From assembly GCA_007827375.1 (NCBI GenBank), contig VISH01000002.1:4179001-4243000 (forward strand): a DNA stretch of 64,000 bases, read 5' to 3'. The position numbers were made by a program, and so were the translations under genes. Position 1 is the stretch's first letter, and the number at the start of each line of letters is the position of its first letter. Below, piece after piece: positions 52,371 through 62,719 of this stretch. The stretch comes from Alteromonadaceae bacterium 2753L.S.0a.02. Its GTDB lineage: Bacteria; Pseudomonadota; Gammaproteobacteria; Pseudomonadales; Cellvibrionaceae. The notes beneath the pieces were generated by a model that worked only from the letters and a program-made list of their open reading frames with translations, did no database searches and was not told the origin of the DNA.

Positions 52371-52659
52371 GATTAATCCTCAACAGGTGAGAGAAAAAAA
52401 GTAAACCAACGGATTGCGAAATGCGGTAACTGGCAGCCCCTCTCTGCCAGCATATCGAAACTCCGAATGAAACTACGGGGAGTTTGCTTAAATTCGCCTA
52501 ATACGCAGAAATTATAAACGAGCCAGCGTCTAATCGGTAAATCTAGTCGATAAACGGAAAAACGGTCACGGAAAGACTGGAACTTTCGCGAGCTTTAATA
52601 ACGGGGAGGCATAACAAGAGTCAATAATTGATGATTCAGTGATTATGTTGAAAACTGCA
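52371..52659. other. Intergenic region between the two conserved blocks
   Basis: About 290 bases with no recognisable gene, RNA or hairpin terminator. It likely contains the promoter of the HD-GYP-like gene and the end of the hemE transcript. It also marks the join between two clusters that are separate in Pseudomonas. Confidence 0.35.
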
Positions 52660-53724
52660 TTATTCGTGGTATTGCTCTGACAGCTCGTGCACTGCACGAA
52701 TAAATGCTCCGGCATTCGCCGGATCTACCTCCGGCGTAATGCCATGCCCGAGATTAAACACATGGCCAGACCCGGTGCCGTAAGCTTGCAATATACGGCC
52801 GACCTCATCACGTATTGCAGCTTCAGGCGCGTAGAGAATACTTGGGTCCATATTCCCTTGGAGCGATACTTTATCGCCAACACGGGCACGAGCCTGAGCA
52901 ATATCTGTGGTCCAATCGAGACCCAGTGCAGTGGCATCGCTTGCAGCCATGGCCTCAAGCCACTGCCCCCCCCCCTTGGTAAAGAGAATGACCGGGACTT
53001 CACGTCCCTGATGTTCGCGAATCAATCCGCTAATGATTTTCTGCATGGGCTTAAGTGAAAACTCAAGATAGGCATCATGAGCCAATGCCCCGCCCCAGGA
53101 ATCGAATATCTGAACAGCTTGCGCTCCAGCACGAATTTGGGCATTTAAGTAGTCGGTAACAGAAGCAACCAGCTTGTCGAGCAACAGGTTCGCGACCTCG
53201 GGCTGGCTGTATAGCATTGCTTTAGCGCGACGAAAATCTTTACTTGAACCGCCTTCAACCATATAGGTCATTAAGGTCCACGGACTTCCGGAAAAACCGA
53301 TTAAAGGCACCCGGCCATTGAGCTCCGCGCGAATGGTTCGCACTGCGTCGAGTACATAGGTCAATTCATTTTCGGCATTCACCACCGGCAAAGCTTCAAT
53401 TTGCGCCGCAGTAGTCACCGGATTGCGAAACTTAGGCCCTTCGCCCGTTTCGAAATACAAGCCCATCCCCATGGCATCCGGTACCGTGAGAATGTCAGAA
53501 AATAGAATGGCGGCGTCGAGGGGATAGCGTTCCAAAGGTTGCAAAGTGACTTCACAAGCCAGATCGGGGTTGGTGCACAATCCCATGAAATCACCGGCAC
53601 GGGCGCGCGTGGCACGATACTCGGGAAGATAGCGACCTGCCTGGCGCATCATCCAAACAGGGGTGATATCGACGGGTTGTTTCAGCAGAGCACGAAGAAA
53701 TCTATCGTTTTTTAACGCTGTCAT
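52660..53724 (-). CDS. hemE: Uroporphyrinogen decarboxylase
   Basis: 354 aa. Converts uroporphyrinogen III to coproporphyrinogen III in heme synthesis. RFLRALLKQPVDITPVWMMR and QAGRYLPEYRATRA give the N-terminal signature; FSDILTVPDAMGMGLYFETG, GFSGSPWTLMTYMVEGGSSK and FNLGHGITPEVDP are also conserved. A run of ten G in the coding strand (52966-52975) encodes the invariant Gly-Gly-Gly of FTKGGGQW. Reading frame is intact. Confidence 0.98.
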   Translation of the reverse strand: MTALKNDRFLRALLKQPVDITPVWMMRQAGRYLPEYRATRARAGDFMGLCTNPDLACEVTLQPLERYPLDAAILFSDILTVPDAMGMGLYFETGEGPKFRNPVTTAAQIEALPVVNAENELTYVLDAVRTIRAELNGRVPLIGFSGSPWTLMTYMVEGGSSKDFRRAKAMLYSQPEVANLLLDKLVASVTDYLNAQIRAGAQAVQIFDSWGGALAHDAYLEFSLKPMQKIISGLIREHQGREVPVILFTKGGGQWLEAMAASDATALGLDWTTDIAQARARVGDKVSLQGNMDPSILYAPEAAIRDEVGRILQAYGTGSGHVFNLGHGITPEVDPANAGAFIRAVHELSEQYHE

Positions 53725-53767
53725 GGTGCCAAATAACCCCTGAGCTTTAGCTTAAAGAAACAAACAA

Positions 53768-55186
53768 CTATACATCAAGAAATTCGAGAATTCCCTCGGC
53801 AGCCTGACGCCCCTCCCAAATTGCGGTAACGACCAGATCAGAACCGCGCACCATGTCACCACCCGCAAAAACTTTTGGGTTGGATGTCTGGAATTTGTAT
53901 TCCTGCGCTTCAGGAGCAACAACTCCACCCCAATCATTCACTTTGATGCCTTGTTTCTCAAACCAGGGGGCGGGACTAGGGCGAAAACCAAAGGCAATCA
54001 GCACAGTGTCTGCGGCAATAACTTCTTCACTACCGGGAATTGGCTCGGGCCGGCGACGACCATTTTCATCGGGCTCGCCCAACTGCGTAGTAACCACCTT
54101 AACACCTTCAACGCGCTCTTCACCCACAATAGCGATAGGCTGCCGGTTAAATAAAAAGTTAACGCCCTCTTCTCGGGCATTGGTAACTTCACGGCGCGAA
54201 CCCGGCATATTCTCTTCGTCGCGACGATAAGCACAAGTAACACTTTCTGCGCCCTGGCGAATAGAGGTGCGATTACAATCCATGGCTGTATCGCCACCAC
54301 CCAGTACTACCACCTTGTGGTTTTTCACGTTGATGAACTCACTTGGATCTTTTTCAAAACCCAGGTTGCGGTTCACATTGGAAATCAGGAAAGGCAGGGC
54401 ATCGAAAACGCCTGGCAAATCCTCCCCCGGGAATCCGCCTTTCATGTAAGTGTACGTTCCCATACCCATAAAGACGGCATCAAATTCAGCAAGAATTTCA
54501 TCAATAGTGATGTCTTTCCCCACTTCGGTACCAAGACGAAATTCCACGCCCATTTCGGTAAAGATTTCACGGCGCTTTTGCATCACCCCCTTCTCGAGTT
54601 TGAACTCAGGAATACCAAAGGTAAGCAAGCCACCAATCTCTGGATGTCGATCGAATACGGTGGGTTTAACACCATTGCGTACCAGAATATCTGCGCAACC
54701 CAGCCCTGCCGGACCGGCCCCAATAATGGCCACTTTTTTATTCGTCCAGTTAACCTTGGACATATCGGGTTTCCAACCCAAGGCAAAAGCAGTATCTGTA
54801 ATATATTTTTCGGTATTACCTATGGTGACTGCACCAAAACCATCGTTTAGCGTGCAGGCGCCCTCGCACAAACGGTCCTGGGGACAAACGCGACCACAAA
54901 CTTCAGGCAGCGAGTTAGTCTGGTGACATAAATCTGCGGCCTCCATAACATTCCCCTCAGACACCAATTTCAGCCAGTTGGGAATATAATTGTGAACCGG
55001 GCATTTCCACTCACAATAAGGGTTGCCGCAAGCAAGACAGCGATGCGCCTGCCCCTGAACCTGGGATTCGGTGAAAGGCTGGTAAATTTCCACGAACTCC
55101 ACCTTGCGGGTGTCAATGTCCTTTTTTTCCGGATCTTGACGACCGACATCGAGAAACTGGAAATTATTGTTGAGTCTTTCAGCCAT
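53768..55186 (-). CDS. gltD: Glutamate synthase [NADPH] small subunit
   Basis: 472 aa. Passes electrons from NADPH through FAD and two [4Fe-4S] clusters to GltB. CLACGNPYCEWKCPVHNYIP and CHQTNSLPEVCGRVCPQDRL bind clusters; GAGPAGLGCAD is the FAD site; VVLGGGDTAMDCNRT is the NADPH site; FAGGDMVRGSDLVVTAI lies near the C-terminus. Follows gltB by 50 bases. Unlike the paralogue at 2147-3775, it lacks the extra C-terminal ferredoxin domain. Confidence 0.97.
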   Translation of the reverse strand: MAERLNNNFQFLDVGRQDPEKKDIDTRKVEFVEIYQPFTESQVQGQAHRCLACGNPYCEWKCPVHNYIPNWLKLVSEGNVMEAADLCHQTNSLPEVCGRVCPQDRLCEGACTLNDGFGAVTIGNTEKYITDTAFALGWKPDMSKVNWTNKKVAIIGAGPAGLGCADILVRNGVKPTVFDRHPEIGGLLTFGIPEFKLEKGVMQKRREIFTEMGVEFRLGTEVGKDITIDEILAEFDAVFMGMGTYTYMKGGFPGEDLPGVFDALPFLISNVNRNLGFEKDPSEFINVKNHKVVVLGGGDTAMDCNRTSIRQGAESVTCAYRRDEENMPGSRREVTNAREEGVNFLFNRQPIAIVGEERVEGVKVVTTQLGEPDENGRRRPEPIPGSEEVIAADTVLIAFGFRPSPAPWFEKQGIKVNDWGGVVAPEAQEYKFQTSNPKVFAGGDMVRGSDLVVTAIWEGRQAAEGILEFLDV

Positions 55187-55236
55187 AAAAATCAGCCCTT
55201 TTTTTCACCGGCGACCATGACACCGCAGGTAGTCCA

Positions 55237-58200
55237 CTATTCAGATCGTTGCTTAACGCTATTTAACAGGTTATCCAAACTCGCTGCTTTTGGTTTCACC
55301 AACCAAAACTCACCAATAAAATCTGCGAAATTATCTAGGATATTTTGGCCCCAGGTGCTTTCTGTCTCAGCAACAAATTCTTCGATCACACTACGAAGAT
55401 GCACGCGGTGCGCTTCAAGTGCTTCAGTATTGATACGCGTAATTTCCACCAGTTCATGGTTGTATTTATCGACAAAGGTATTGGATTGATCAAGCACGTA
55501 AGCGAAACCACCAGTCATACCAGCACCGAAGTTAACACCGGTGTCACCCAATACAGTGACGATGCCACCCGTCATATATTCACAACAGTGGTCACCGGTA
55601 CCTTCAACCACAACGTGTGCGCCGGAGTTGCGAACTCCACAGCGCTCACCCGCTCCCCCAGCGGCGAATAACTTGCCACCGGTCGCGCCATAAAGACAGG
55701 TGTTACCCATAATACTGGTTTTTTGACTGGCAAAGCTTGAACCCCCAGGGGGGCGAATCACGAGCTTGCCGCCGGCCATACCTTTACCGACATAGTCGTT
55801 AGCATCGCCTTCCAGATACATCTCCAGACCGCCCGCATTCCACACACCAAAACTCTGCCCAGCAATGCCTGTTAGCTTCAATTTAATCGGCGCTTCTGAC
55901 ATCCCCTGATTACCGTGCCGCTTGGCGATCTCGCCGCTGATGCGAGCCCCAATTGAGCGATCGCAATTGGTAACCTTGAACTCAAACTCACCGCCTGATT
56001 TTGCCTCAATTGCCGGCGAAACCTCAGCGACCATCGCCTCGGCCAATTCACCTTTATCAAAGGGCTCGTTTCGAGGCTGCTCACAGCGCTGCGGCTTGGA
56101 TGCCAGCAGGTCATCAGTATGCAGTACGGGCGATAGATCCAGCTTTTTCTGCTTGGCGGTATTGCCCTCAATACACTCCAATAGCTCCACCCGACCAATC
56201 AGATCATCCAATGATCTCACGCCAATGCTGGCCATCCATTCACGCGCTTCTTGAGCAACGAAACGGAAGAAATTTTTCGCCATTTCTACAGTGCCAACAT
56301 AATGATCTTGACGCAGACGCTCCTGCTGAGTTGCCACACCGGTCGCGCAATTATTCAGGTGACAGATACGGAGGTATTTACAACCCAAGGCCACCATAGG
56401 CGCGGTACCAAATCCGAAACTCTCCGCACCCAGAATCGCCGCCTTCACCACGTCGAGCCCAGACTTTAAGCCGCCATCGGTTTGCACCCGGACTTTGCCT
56501 CGAAGATCGTTGGCCCGCAAAGTTTGATGGGTTTCTGAAAGTCCCAGTTCCCAGGGGGAACCGGCATAGCGAATCGAGGTAAGCGGACTGGCCGCAGTTC
56601 CACCGTCATAACCGGATATCGTAATCAGATCTGCGTAGGCCTTTGCGACGCCAGCTGCAATGGTTCCGACGCCGGGGCGGGATACCAATTTTACCGACAC
56701 CAATGCATCAGGGTTCACCTGTTTCAGGTCAAATATCAGCTGCGCCAAATCTTCAATCGAGTAAATATCGTGATGTGGAGGTGGCGATATCAAAGTGACG
56801 CCTGGTACGGAGTAACGCAGGCGCGCAATCAGGTCGTTGACTTTACCACCTGGAAGCTGCCCGCCTTCACCAGGCTTGGCACCCTGAGCAACTTTAATTT
56901 GCAATACTTCAGCATTCACCAGATAGTGCGGAGTCACACCAAAACGACCGGACGCCACCTGCTTGATTTTAGAAACCTTATTGGTTCCAAAACGCGCCGG
57001 GTCTTCACCACCCTCACCGCTGTTAGAACGACCTCCAAGGCTATTCATGGCTTCTGCCAAAGCCTCGTGAGCTTCCGGGCTCAGCGCACCCAGAGACATG
57101 GCGGCAGAGTCGAAACGACGCACAATACTCTCAACCGGTTCAACATCATCCAGGGGAATTGCGGTACCCAGTTTCAGCTGCAACATGTCCCTGAGTGTTG
57201 CGGTTGGGCGATTGTTCACCAGTGCTGAGTAATCACGCCAAGCAGCGTAATCGCCGGTTTTAACCGCACGATGCAGAGTTTGCACAATGTCTGGGTTGAA
57301 GGCGTGATATTCCTGGCCGTGGACATATTTTAGGAGCCCACCTGGCTCAATGGGCTTGCGACTTTTCCAGGCAGATTTAGCAACAGCCTTTTGATCCGCC
57401 TCGAGGTCGGCAAACTCAGCCCCCTTCAAACGACTGGCAGTGCCGCTGAAGCACACATCAATCACTTCTTCAGAAAGACCAATAGCTTCGAACAGCTGCG
57501 CGCCGCGATATGAGGCCACTGTTGAAATGCCCATTTTCGACAGAATTTTCAAGAGCCCCTTATCGAGACCCTTGCGATAATTTCTAGCGGCATCGGCATA
57601 TTCAACCAACAGCTCGCCAGATTTGATCATGCGCTCGATAATGTAGTAACTCAGATAAGGAAACACTGCAGTGGCTCCATACCCAATCAGCGTAGCGACA
57701 TGGTGGGAATCCCGCGCAGTGCCAGTGTCGACAATGATGTTAGCGTCGCATCGCAAACCTTCACGAGTGAGGCGATGGTGGACCGCACCTGTCGCGAGCA
57801 AGGCATGAATGGGTAGTTTGCCTTCGGTAATGTTTCTATCCGAGAGCACTATCAGCGTTTTGCCACTTTTGACTTCAGCAACGACTTTCTCAAGCAACAG
57901 TTCGATAGCCTGTCTTAACCCGATGGTCACTGCGTCGTAATGCAGATCGATTTGAACCGCCTCGTACCCCGCCCGATCAATAGCCATTAAGGCTTTAAAT
58001 TTAGCGGGCGAAAGTACCGGGCTGGTAAGTATGACTCGGTTGGCATGGTCCTCGGTTTCATCGAAAACCGATAGTTCACGCCCGATACAAGTCTCCAGCG
58101 ACATAACGATCGCTTCGCGCAACGGATCAATCGGTGGATTGGTGACTTGAGCGAACTGTTGCCGAAAAAATTCATAAAGAGAGCGATTTTTTTCTGAGAG

Positions 58201-59703
58201 TACCGCCATGGGCGTGTCATCGCCCATCGATCCAACAGCCTCCTGGCCTGCCTCAGCCAGAGGACGAAGTACTTGATCACATTCTTCGAAACTTGCTTGG
58301 AACAGTTTCATACAAGTCGTGATTTGCACATCGCTAAAGTGATTCTCTGGGTGCTCGCGATCGAGTCCACTCTCTACTCGAAACGCCTTTGCCTTCATCC
58401 ATGCCTGATAGGGTTTGCCCGACTTAAGCATTGTGTCTATGGCTTTGGTATCGTGCAATTCGCCGGTTTGCGTATCGACGGAAAGGATCTGGCCGGGGCC
58501 AAGTCGCCCCTTGGCAACAACATCTTCTGGTGCGTAATTGTAAACGCCAATTTCTGAGGCAACAGTAATGATGTCGTCCTTGGTGATCACCCAGCGCGAG
58601 GGTCGTAAGCCGTTGCGATCCAGTGTACACACCGCATAACGACCATCAGTTAAAACGAGACCGGCCGGGCCATCCCAGGGTTCGATATGCATTGAGTTGT
58701 ATTCATAGAACGCTCGGAGATCGCTGTCCATGTGCTCAACATTTTGCCAGGCCGGCGGCACCAGCATTCGCGCCGCGCGATGCAACTCCATACCACCGAC
58801 GAGCAGCAACTCAAGCATATTGTCGAGGCTGGAAGAATCGGATCCAACGCGATTCACGAGTGGCACAATATCTTCCACATTAGGTAACAGGTCGGTCTGG
58901 AATTTTTTAGTACGCGCCACCGACCAATTACGATTTCCCATGATGGTGTTGATTTCACCATTGTGCGCCAACATTCTGAAGGGCTGCGCCAGTGGCCACT
59001 CGGGGAGTGTATTTGTAGAGAAACGCTGGTGGAATACACAAATCGCTGTCTCTAAACGCTTGTCAGCTAAGTCCTTATAAAAAGAAGGCAGATCGACCGG
59101 CATCATCAAGCCTTTAAAGGACAGCACTTTATTACTGAGGCTCGAGATATAAAATGACTTGTCCTGAGCAAGGCGAATTTCTGTTTTGCGTCGAGCAACG
59201 AATAATTTTGCGCCTAACTCTTGCTCACCCAAACTGGGCGCATTCACCAACAAATGGTAGATCGACGGCAGGGTGCGCAACGCGATTGGCCCCAAACACT
59301 CGGAGTCTGTAGGTACCTCACGCCAAGCGAATTCTGAAAAGCCCTGGGCTTGCAGCTCTTCTTCAATAACAGATTTCGCCGCATCGGCTTTCTCGGCATC
59401 CCGGTTGAGCATAATACTGCCCACACCATAATCTTCAGCCAGATCAAAATCGAGCTCTTCTTTTGCAATCGTTCGCAGAAATGAATCAGGTTTTTGGATC
59501 AATAGACCACAACCATCCCCTGTTTTCCCGTCGGCAGCTATACCACCTCGGTGGGTCATGCAGGTAAGCGCTTCAATGCCGGTCTGCAGCAACTTATGGC
59601 TGGGCTCGCCTTTGAGATGAGCTATCAGACCAAAGCCGCAATTGTCTTTAAACTCATCCAGACGGTAGAGGCCTGTATTCGTTGAATCATTCATTTTTTT
59701 CAT
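55237..59703 (-). CDS. gltB: Glutamate synthase [NADPH] large subunit
   Basis: 1488 aa. Makes two glutamates from glutamine and 2-oxoglutarate. A propeptide of ~21 residues ends before the glutaminase Cys of DNCGFGLIAHLKGEPSHKLL. Further landmarks: CMTHRGGIAADGKTGDGCGL, the central domain, the FMN-binding synthase domain (SNSGEGGEDPARFGTNKVSK, GYDGGTAASPLTSI), the [3Fe-4S] motif CKYLRICHLNNCATGVATQ and a C-terminal beta-helix domain (GGLEMYLEGDANDYVGKGMA). The start at 59703 matches family N-termini; an ATG at 59757 would add 18 residues. No strong ribosome site is seen for either. Confidence 0.96.
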   Translation of the reverse strand: MKKMNDSTNTGLYRLDEFKDNCGFGLIAHLKGEPSHKLLQTGIEALTCMTHRGGIAADGKTGDGCGLLIQKPDSFLRTIAKEELDFDLAEDYGVGSIMLNRDAEKADAAKSVIEEELQAQGFSEFAWREVPTDSECLGPIALRTLPSIYHLLVNAPSLGEQELGAKLFVARRKTEIRLAQDKSFYISSLSNKVLSFKGLMMPVDLPSFYKDLADKRLETAICVFHQRFSTNTLPEWPLAQPFRMLAHNGEINTIMGNRNWSVARTKKFQTDLLPNVEDIVPLVNRVGSDSSSLDNMLELLLVGGMELHRAARMLVPPAWQNVEHMDSDLRAFYEYNSMHIEPWDGPAGLVLTDGRYAVCTLDRNGLRPSRWVITKDDIITVASEIGVYNYAPEDVVAKGRLGPGQILSVDTQTGELHDTKAIDTMLKSGKPYQAWMKAKAFRVESGLDREHPENHFSDVQITTCMKLFQASFEECDQVLRPLAEAGQEAVGSMGDDTPMAVLSEKNRSLYEFFRQQFAQVTNPPIDPLREAIVMSLETCIGRELSVFDETEDHANRVILTSPVLSPAKFKALMAIDRAGYEAVQIDLHYDAVTIGLRQAIELLLEKVVAEVKSGKTLIVLSDRNITEGKLPIHALLATGAVHHRLTREGLRCDANIIVDTGTARDSHHVATLIGYGATAVFPYLSYYIIERMIKSGELLVEYADAARNYRKGLDKGLLKILSKMGISTVASYRGAQLFEAIGLSEEVIDVCFSGTASRLKGAEFADLEADQKAVAKSAWKSRKPIEPGGLLKYVHGQEYHAFNPDIVQTLHRAVKTGDYAAWRDYSALVNNRPTATLRDMLQLKLGTAIPLDDVEPVESIVRRFDSAAMSLGALSPEAHEALAEAMNSLGGRSNSGEGGEDPARFGTNKVSKIKQVASGRFGVTPHYLVNAEVLQIKVAQGAKPGEGGQLPGGKVNDLIARLRYSVPGVTLISPPPHHDIYSIEDLAQLIFDLKQVNPDALVSVKLVSRPGVGTIAAGVAKAYADLITISGYDGGTAASPLTSIRYAGSPWELGLSETHQTLRANDLRGKVRVQTDGGLKSGLDVVKAAILGAESFGFGTAPMVALGCKYLRICHLNNCATGVATQQERLRQDHYVGTVEMAKNFFRFVAQEAREWMASIGVRSLDDLIGRVELLECIEGNTAKQKKLDLSPVLHTDDLLASKPQRCEQPRNEPFDKGELAEAMVAEVSPAIEAKSGGEFEFKVTNCDRSIGARISGEIAKRHGNQGMSEAPIKLKLTGIAGQSFGVWNAGGLEMYLEGDANDYVGKGMAGGKLVIRPPGGSSFASQKTSIMGNTCLYGATGGKLFAAGGAGERCGVRNSGAHVVVEGTGDHCCEYMTGGIVTVLGDTGVNFGAGMTGGFAYVLDQSNTFVDKYNHELVEITRINTEALEAHRVHLRSVIEEFVAETESTWGQNILDNFADFIGEFWLVKPKAASLDNLLNSVKQRSE

Positions 59704-59833
59704 ACAATTCGCTTGATCAGTTGAGCCCAACAAGGCACCAAAGCCCGAGGCATGCATAATTTGATCCGCGACGAGGCGTATCTTGAATTCAGTCTCAGAA
59801 AATACGGCCGATGAGATTCTCGACCAGACAAAA

Positions 59834-59853
59834 AAGCCCCGATTATGGGGCTT
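59834..59853 (-). terminator. Intrinsic terminator after the damX-like gene
   Basis: AAGCCCC (59834-59840) and GGGGCTT (59847-59853) form a 7-bp stem, with a T-tract on the minus strand at 59829-59834. It ends the pilQ-aroK-aroB-damX transcript before the gltB promoter region. Confidence 0.8.
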
Positions 59854-59953
59854 CTGAGAATAGGGCGCAGAATGTTAACTGCAACTCCTTCTCATAGCAA
59901 GAAAATTTGCTTTAATCGGAAGAAATGTCCCGCAAAATATCGCCAATAATCTC

Positions 59954-61507
59954 CTAAAATCCTCTATTTTCTGCTATTTCACGCTTAACATCCAGCATCG
60001 ATCTAGGCCATGGCCCGCCTTTTCGTTGCTCAGCAGGCAAAGATTCCCGCGCCAAAAGAGCCGTGTCCTTTGAGTCGTATATGCCAGCAACCACCACGAA
60101 CAAGCGCCTGCCATTGCGCTCAACCTGGTAGATATAGAGGTCCTTTCGATTAGCTTGTCGCATAACATAAGATTGCAATGCAGGTTTTTGTGACGCCGCG
60201 AGAACCTGCAGGGTGAACTCCTTATCCCCCCGCGACATGAGGAATGCTTCGTCATCGTTGAGCTCTGAACTTCCAGCCTGAGAGGTTATGGCACCTGCTG
60301 GCGCTTTAGTCGGTTCTTGAGTTGCGAGCACGATCGGCGGGGCCGATATTGGAGTTGGGGCCGGGGTCGGCGTTGTCGTAGGCGTTGGTACCGGTATTGA
60401 CGTAATGGCAGGCAGTGGACTTGCTGCAAGCGGCTGGATATCTGTGACCGGTGCAATAGTGAGCGATTTATCTAAGGAATTGGACACGCGCTCCTTTGAT
60501 GGATTAATCCCTGTAGATTCCTTGAAAATCTGCTCCGAATTTGCAGCACTATCCCTATTCGAAATGGGAGCGTCTCTAGGGCGGGGCTGTGTTGTGGGTT
60601 GGGCATCCCCTATCGCCGCTACAGGAATGGTAACCGTGTTAGACCCAGCGCCCTTGTCACGCACCAAAATTGCCCACACAAGCACCGAAACAAGTAATAC
60701 CATAGCAATAACATGACCGAGCGGTACGCCCTTTAAAAAAGCTAATGCAGGTAACCCCAAAGAAACCGTGTCACGCTTGTCCCGCTTCTGAGCCAACCTT
60801 AAGGAGGCTCCGGGATTTCCCAGCGTCTGCCCCCAAAGCCGGGTAATGTCGGATTTATTTAAAAGTGTTGCACTTGCTCCGCCGAAGCGTGCCGACATTA
60901 GAAAATCGGCAAGTTGCGCTGCAGTCAACGCTGGCAAAGCAAAGTCGTACACGGGAATATCGATCAGCTGCAACGCATCCATTCGATTAACCAATCCGGG
61001 CTTACTTGAAAAAACCAACTGCAGACCATACCCAGAGCTGTCGTTACCCTGCAATAAACTAATGACAGCGCCAAGTGCAGCATCGTCCAAATTATGGGCG
61101 TTATCGAGCAGTAAAACAGCTTTTAACTGTTCGCTGGCGAGTTGCTGCGCAAAGTGCCTCACTTGCGCCAACAATTCACCAGCGCCCGATTTTGGCACCA
61201 CTTTAAAAGCCGTGAGCACCGCAGCCAGCGCCTGGGCAATTCGGGTATATCCACTGAGCTCAATGTGGGCGCAGAAATCAACTTGTTCAAGCTGGTTTGC
61301 CAAATGGCGCAGCAGAGTCGACTTCCCCATGCCTGTATCACCAACAATAACAGGCAGCCCCTCCCCAAATTGCACCAAATGTTGTAATTGCTCAATAAGA
61401 CCCGCACGTTCGGGCGTGTTGAAAAAGGCCACCTCCTCCACACCGCAGTCATGCAGGTGAATTTCAGCATCACGATAACTGTTATTGGGGTTATCGGAAT
61501 CTGCCAT
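59954..61507 (-). CDS. damX: DamX-like AAA ATPase with SPOR domain
   Basis: 517 aa. An N-terminal AAA ATPase (~30-235) has Walker A GDTGMGKSTLLRHL and Walker B KAVLLLDNAH. One membrane helix follows (~270-290, VIAMVLLVSVLVWAIL), then a Pro/Thr-rich periplasmic spacer (PVPTPTTTPTPAPTP) and a C-terminal SPOR domain (EFTLQVLAASQKPALQSYVM, YQVERNGRRLFVVVAGIY). SPOR domains bind denuded septal glycan, so a septal role is expected. AGGAAGG precedes the ATG at 61507. Lies just after aroB, in the usual aroK-aroB-damX order. Confidence 0.88.
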   Translation of the reverse strand: MADSDNPNNSYRDAEIHLHDCGVEEVAFFNTPERAGLIEQLQHLVQFGEGLPVIVGDTGMGKSTLLRHLANQLEQVDFCAHIELSGYTRIAQALAAVLTAFKVVPKSGAGELLAQVRHFAQQLASEQLKAVLLLDNAHNLDDAALGAVISLLQGNDSSGYGLQLVFSSKPGLVNRMDALQLIDIPVYDFALPALTAAQLADFLMSARFGGASATLLNKSDITRLWGQTLGNPGASLRLAQKRDKRDTVSLGLPALAFLKGVPLGHVIAMVLLVSVLVWAILVRDKGAGSNTVTIPVAAIGDAQPTTQPRPRDAPISNRDSAANSEQIFKESTGINPSKERVSNSLDKSLTIAPVTDIQPLAASPLPAITSIPVPTPTTTPTPAPTPISAPPIVLATQEPTKAPAGAITSQAGSSELNDDEAFLMSRGDKEFTLQVLAASQKPALQSYVMRQANRKDLYIYQVERNGRRLFVVVAGIYDSKDTALLARESLPAEQRKGGPWPRSMLDVKREIAENRGF

Positions 61508-61538
61508 GACCTTCCTGTAAACGAAATTTGTTGAAGAG

Positions 61539-62627
61539 TTAGCGACACAGATCGCTAAGCAGACGGTGTAAACACGATATATCAAAGTCACTGGTCACAA
61601 TCGCTTTACCCAACGCGTGCAACAGCACCAAACGCAATGTTCCGTCCAAGACTTTTTTGTCAACCGACATGTAGCTCATAAAGATATCCGGCGTCATCCC
61701 CGCTGGAGGCAACACAGGCAAACCAGCCCGAGAAATCAGCTCAATTGCTCTCTGGGATTCGCTTTTATCGAGCCAACCCAGGCGACACGATAGATCGCAC
61801 GCCATCACCATTCCGGCTCCCACCGCCTCGCCATGCACCCAGCTGCCATATCCTTGATGTGATTCGATTGCATGACCAAAAGTATGCCCGAGATTTAATA
61901 TTGCTCTAATGCCAGACTCGGTTTCATCGGCCGCCACAACTCGCGCTTTGGTAGCACATGAAATTTCGATTGCATGTGCCAACGCGATACTCTCTCGTGC
62001 TAAAAGTTTTTCAAGGTTATCTTCCAACCAGTTAAAAAACGATACGTCCGCTATGAGACCATATTTGATGACCTCAGCAATACCGGCGATTAATTCTCGT
62101 TCTGGAAGGGTTTCAAGCACCTGCGTATCTATGACCACTGATCGGGGCTGAAAAAAGGCGCCAATCATATTTTTGCCGAGCGGATGATTCACACCGGTTT
62201 TGCCGCCAACAGACGAGTCAACCTGTGATAGTAGCGTCGTTGGCACCTGCACAAAGTTAACACCACGCTGATAGCAAGCTGCCGCAAATCCCGCCATGTC
62301 GCCGATAACTCCACCGCCAAGCGCGACCAAAGTTGTTTTGCGATTGTGTTTTTTTTCAAGCAGCGCATCAAATATCAGATTTAGCGTAGTGAGATTTTTG
62401 AATTGCTCACCATCGGGAAGTACCACTTCATCAACTTTTGAAAACGCCCCCAACGCTTTTCTAACAGTTGTCATGTACAACGGTGCTACGGTTGTGTTAC
62501 TCACCACCATCACCTGATCAGTGGCAACATAGCGCTCGAAAAATTCCTCTGTACCAAGAATTCCGTCACCGATGAAAATGGGGTAGCTACGCTCGCCTAA
62601 ATCGAGATTGAGAGTTCGTACTGACAT
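61539..62627 (-). CDS. aroB: 3-dehydroquinate synthase
   Basis: 362 aa. Converts DAHP to 3-dehydroquinate, second step of the shikimate pathway, using NAD and a divalent metal. ALGGGVIGDMAGFAAACYQR, VPTTLLSQVDSSVGGKTGVN, KNMIGAFFQPRSVVIDTQVL and NLGHTFGHAIES (metal ligands) are intact. Full length. About 90 bases after aroK and 31 before the damX-like gene. Confidence 0.98.
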   Translation of the reverse strand: MSVRTLNLDLGERSYPIFIGDGILGTEEFFERYVATDQVMVVSNTTVAPLYMTTVRKALGAFSKVDEVVLPDGEQFKNLTTLNLIFDALLEKKHNRKTTLVALGGGVIGDMAGFAAACYQRGVNFVQVPTTLLSQVDSSVGGKTGVNHPLGKNMIGAFFQPRSVVIDTQVLETLPERELIAGIAEVIKYGLIADVSFFNWLEDNLEKLLARESIALAHAIEISCATKARVVAADETESGIRAILNLGHTFGHAIESHQGYGSWVHGEAVGAGMVMACDLSCRLGWLDKSESQRAIELISRAGLPVLPPAGMTPDIFMSYMSVDKKVLDGTLRLVLLHALGKAIVTSDFDISCLHRLLSDLCR

Positions 62628-62719
62628 AATGACCTGGGTGTGTGGGAGTGTTTATTGGCATTGTATAGAAGAACAAAACGCCCGGCACGCATTAAGCCAC
62701 GGAGATTGATAGATCGCGC

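Noticed and set aside
52966..52975. hemE considered as a frameshifted pseudogene because of the G10 run
   Set aside because: The frame runs through the tract and encodes the conserved Gly triplet, with all family motifs in place on both sides.
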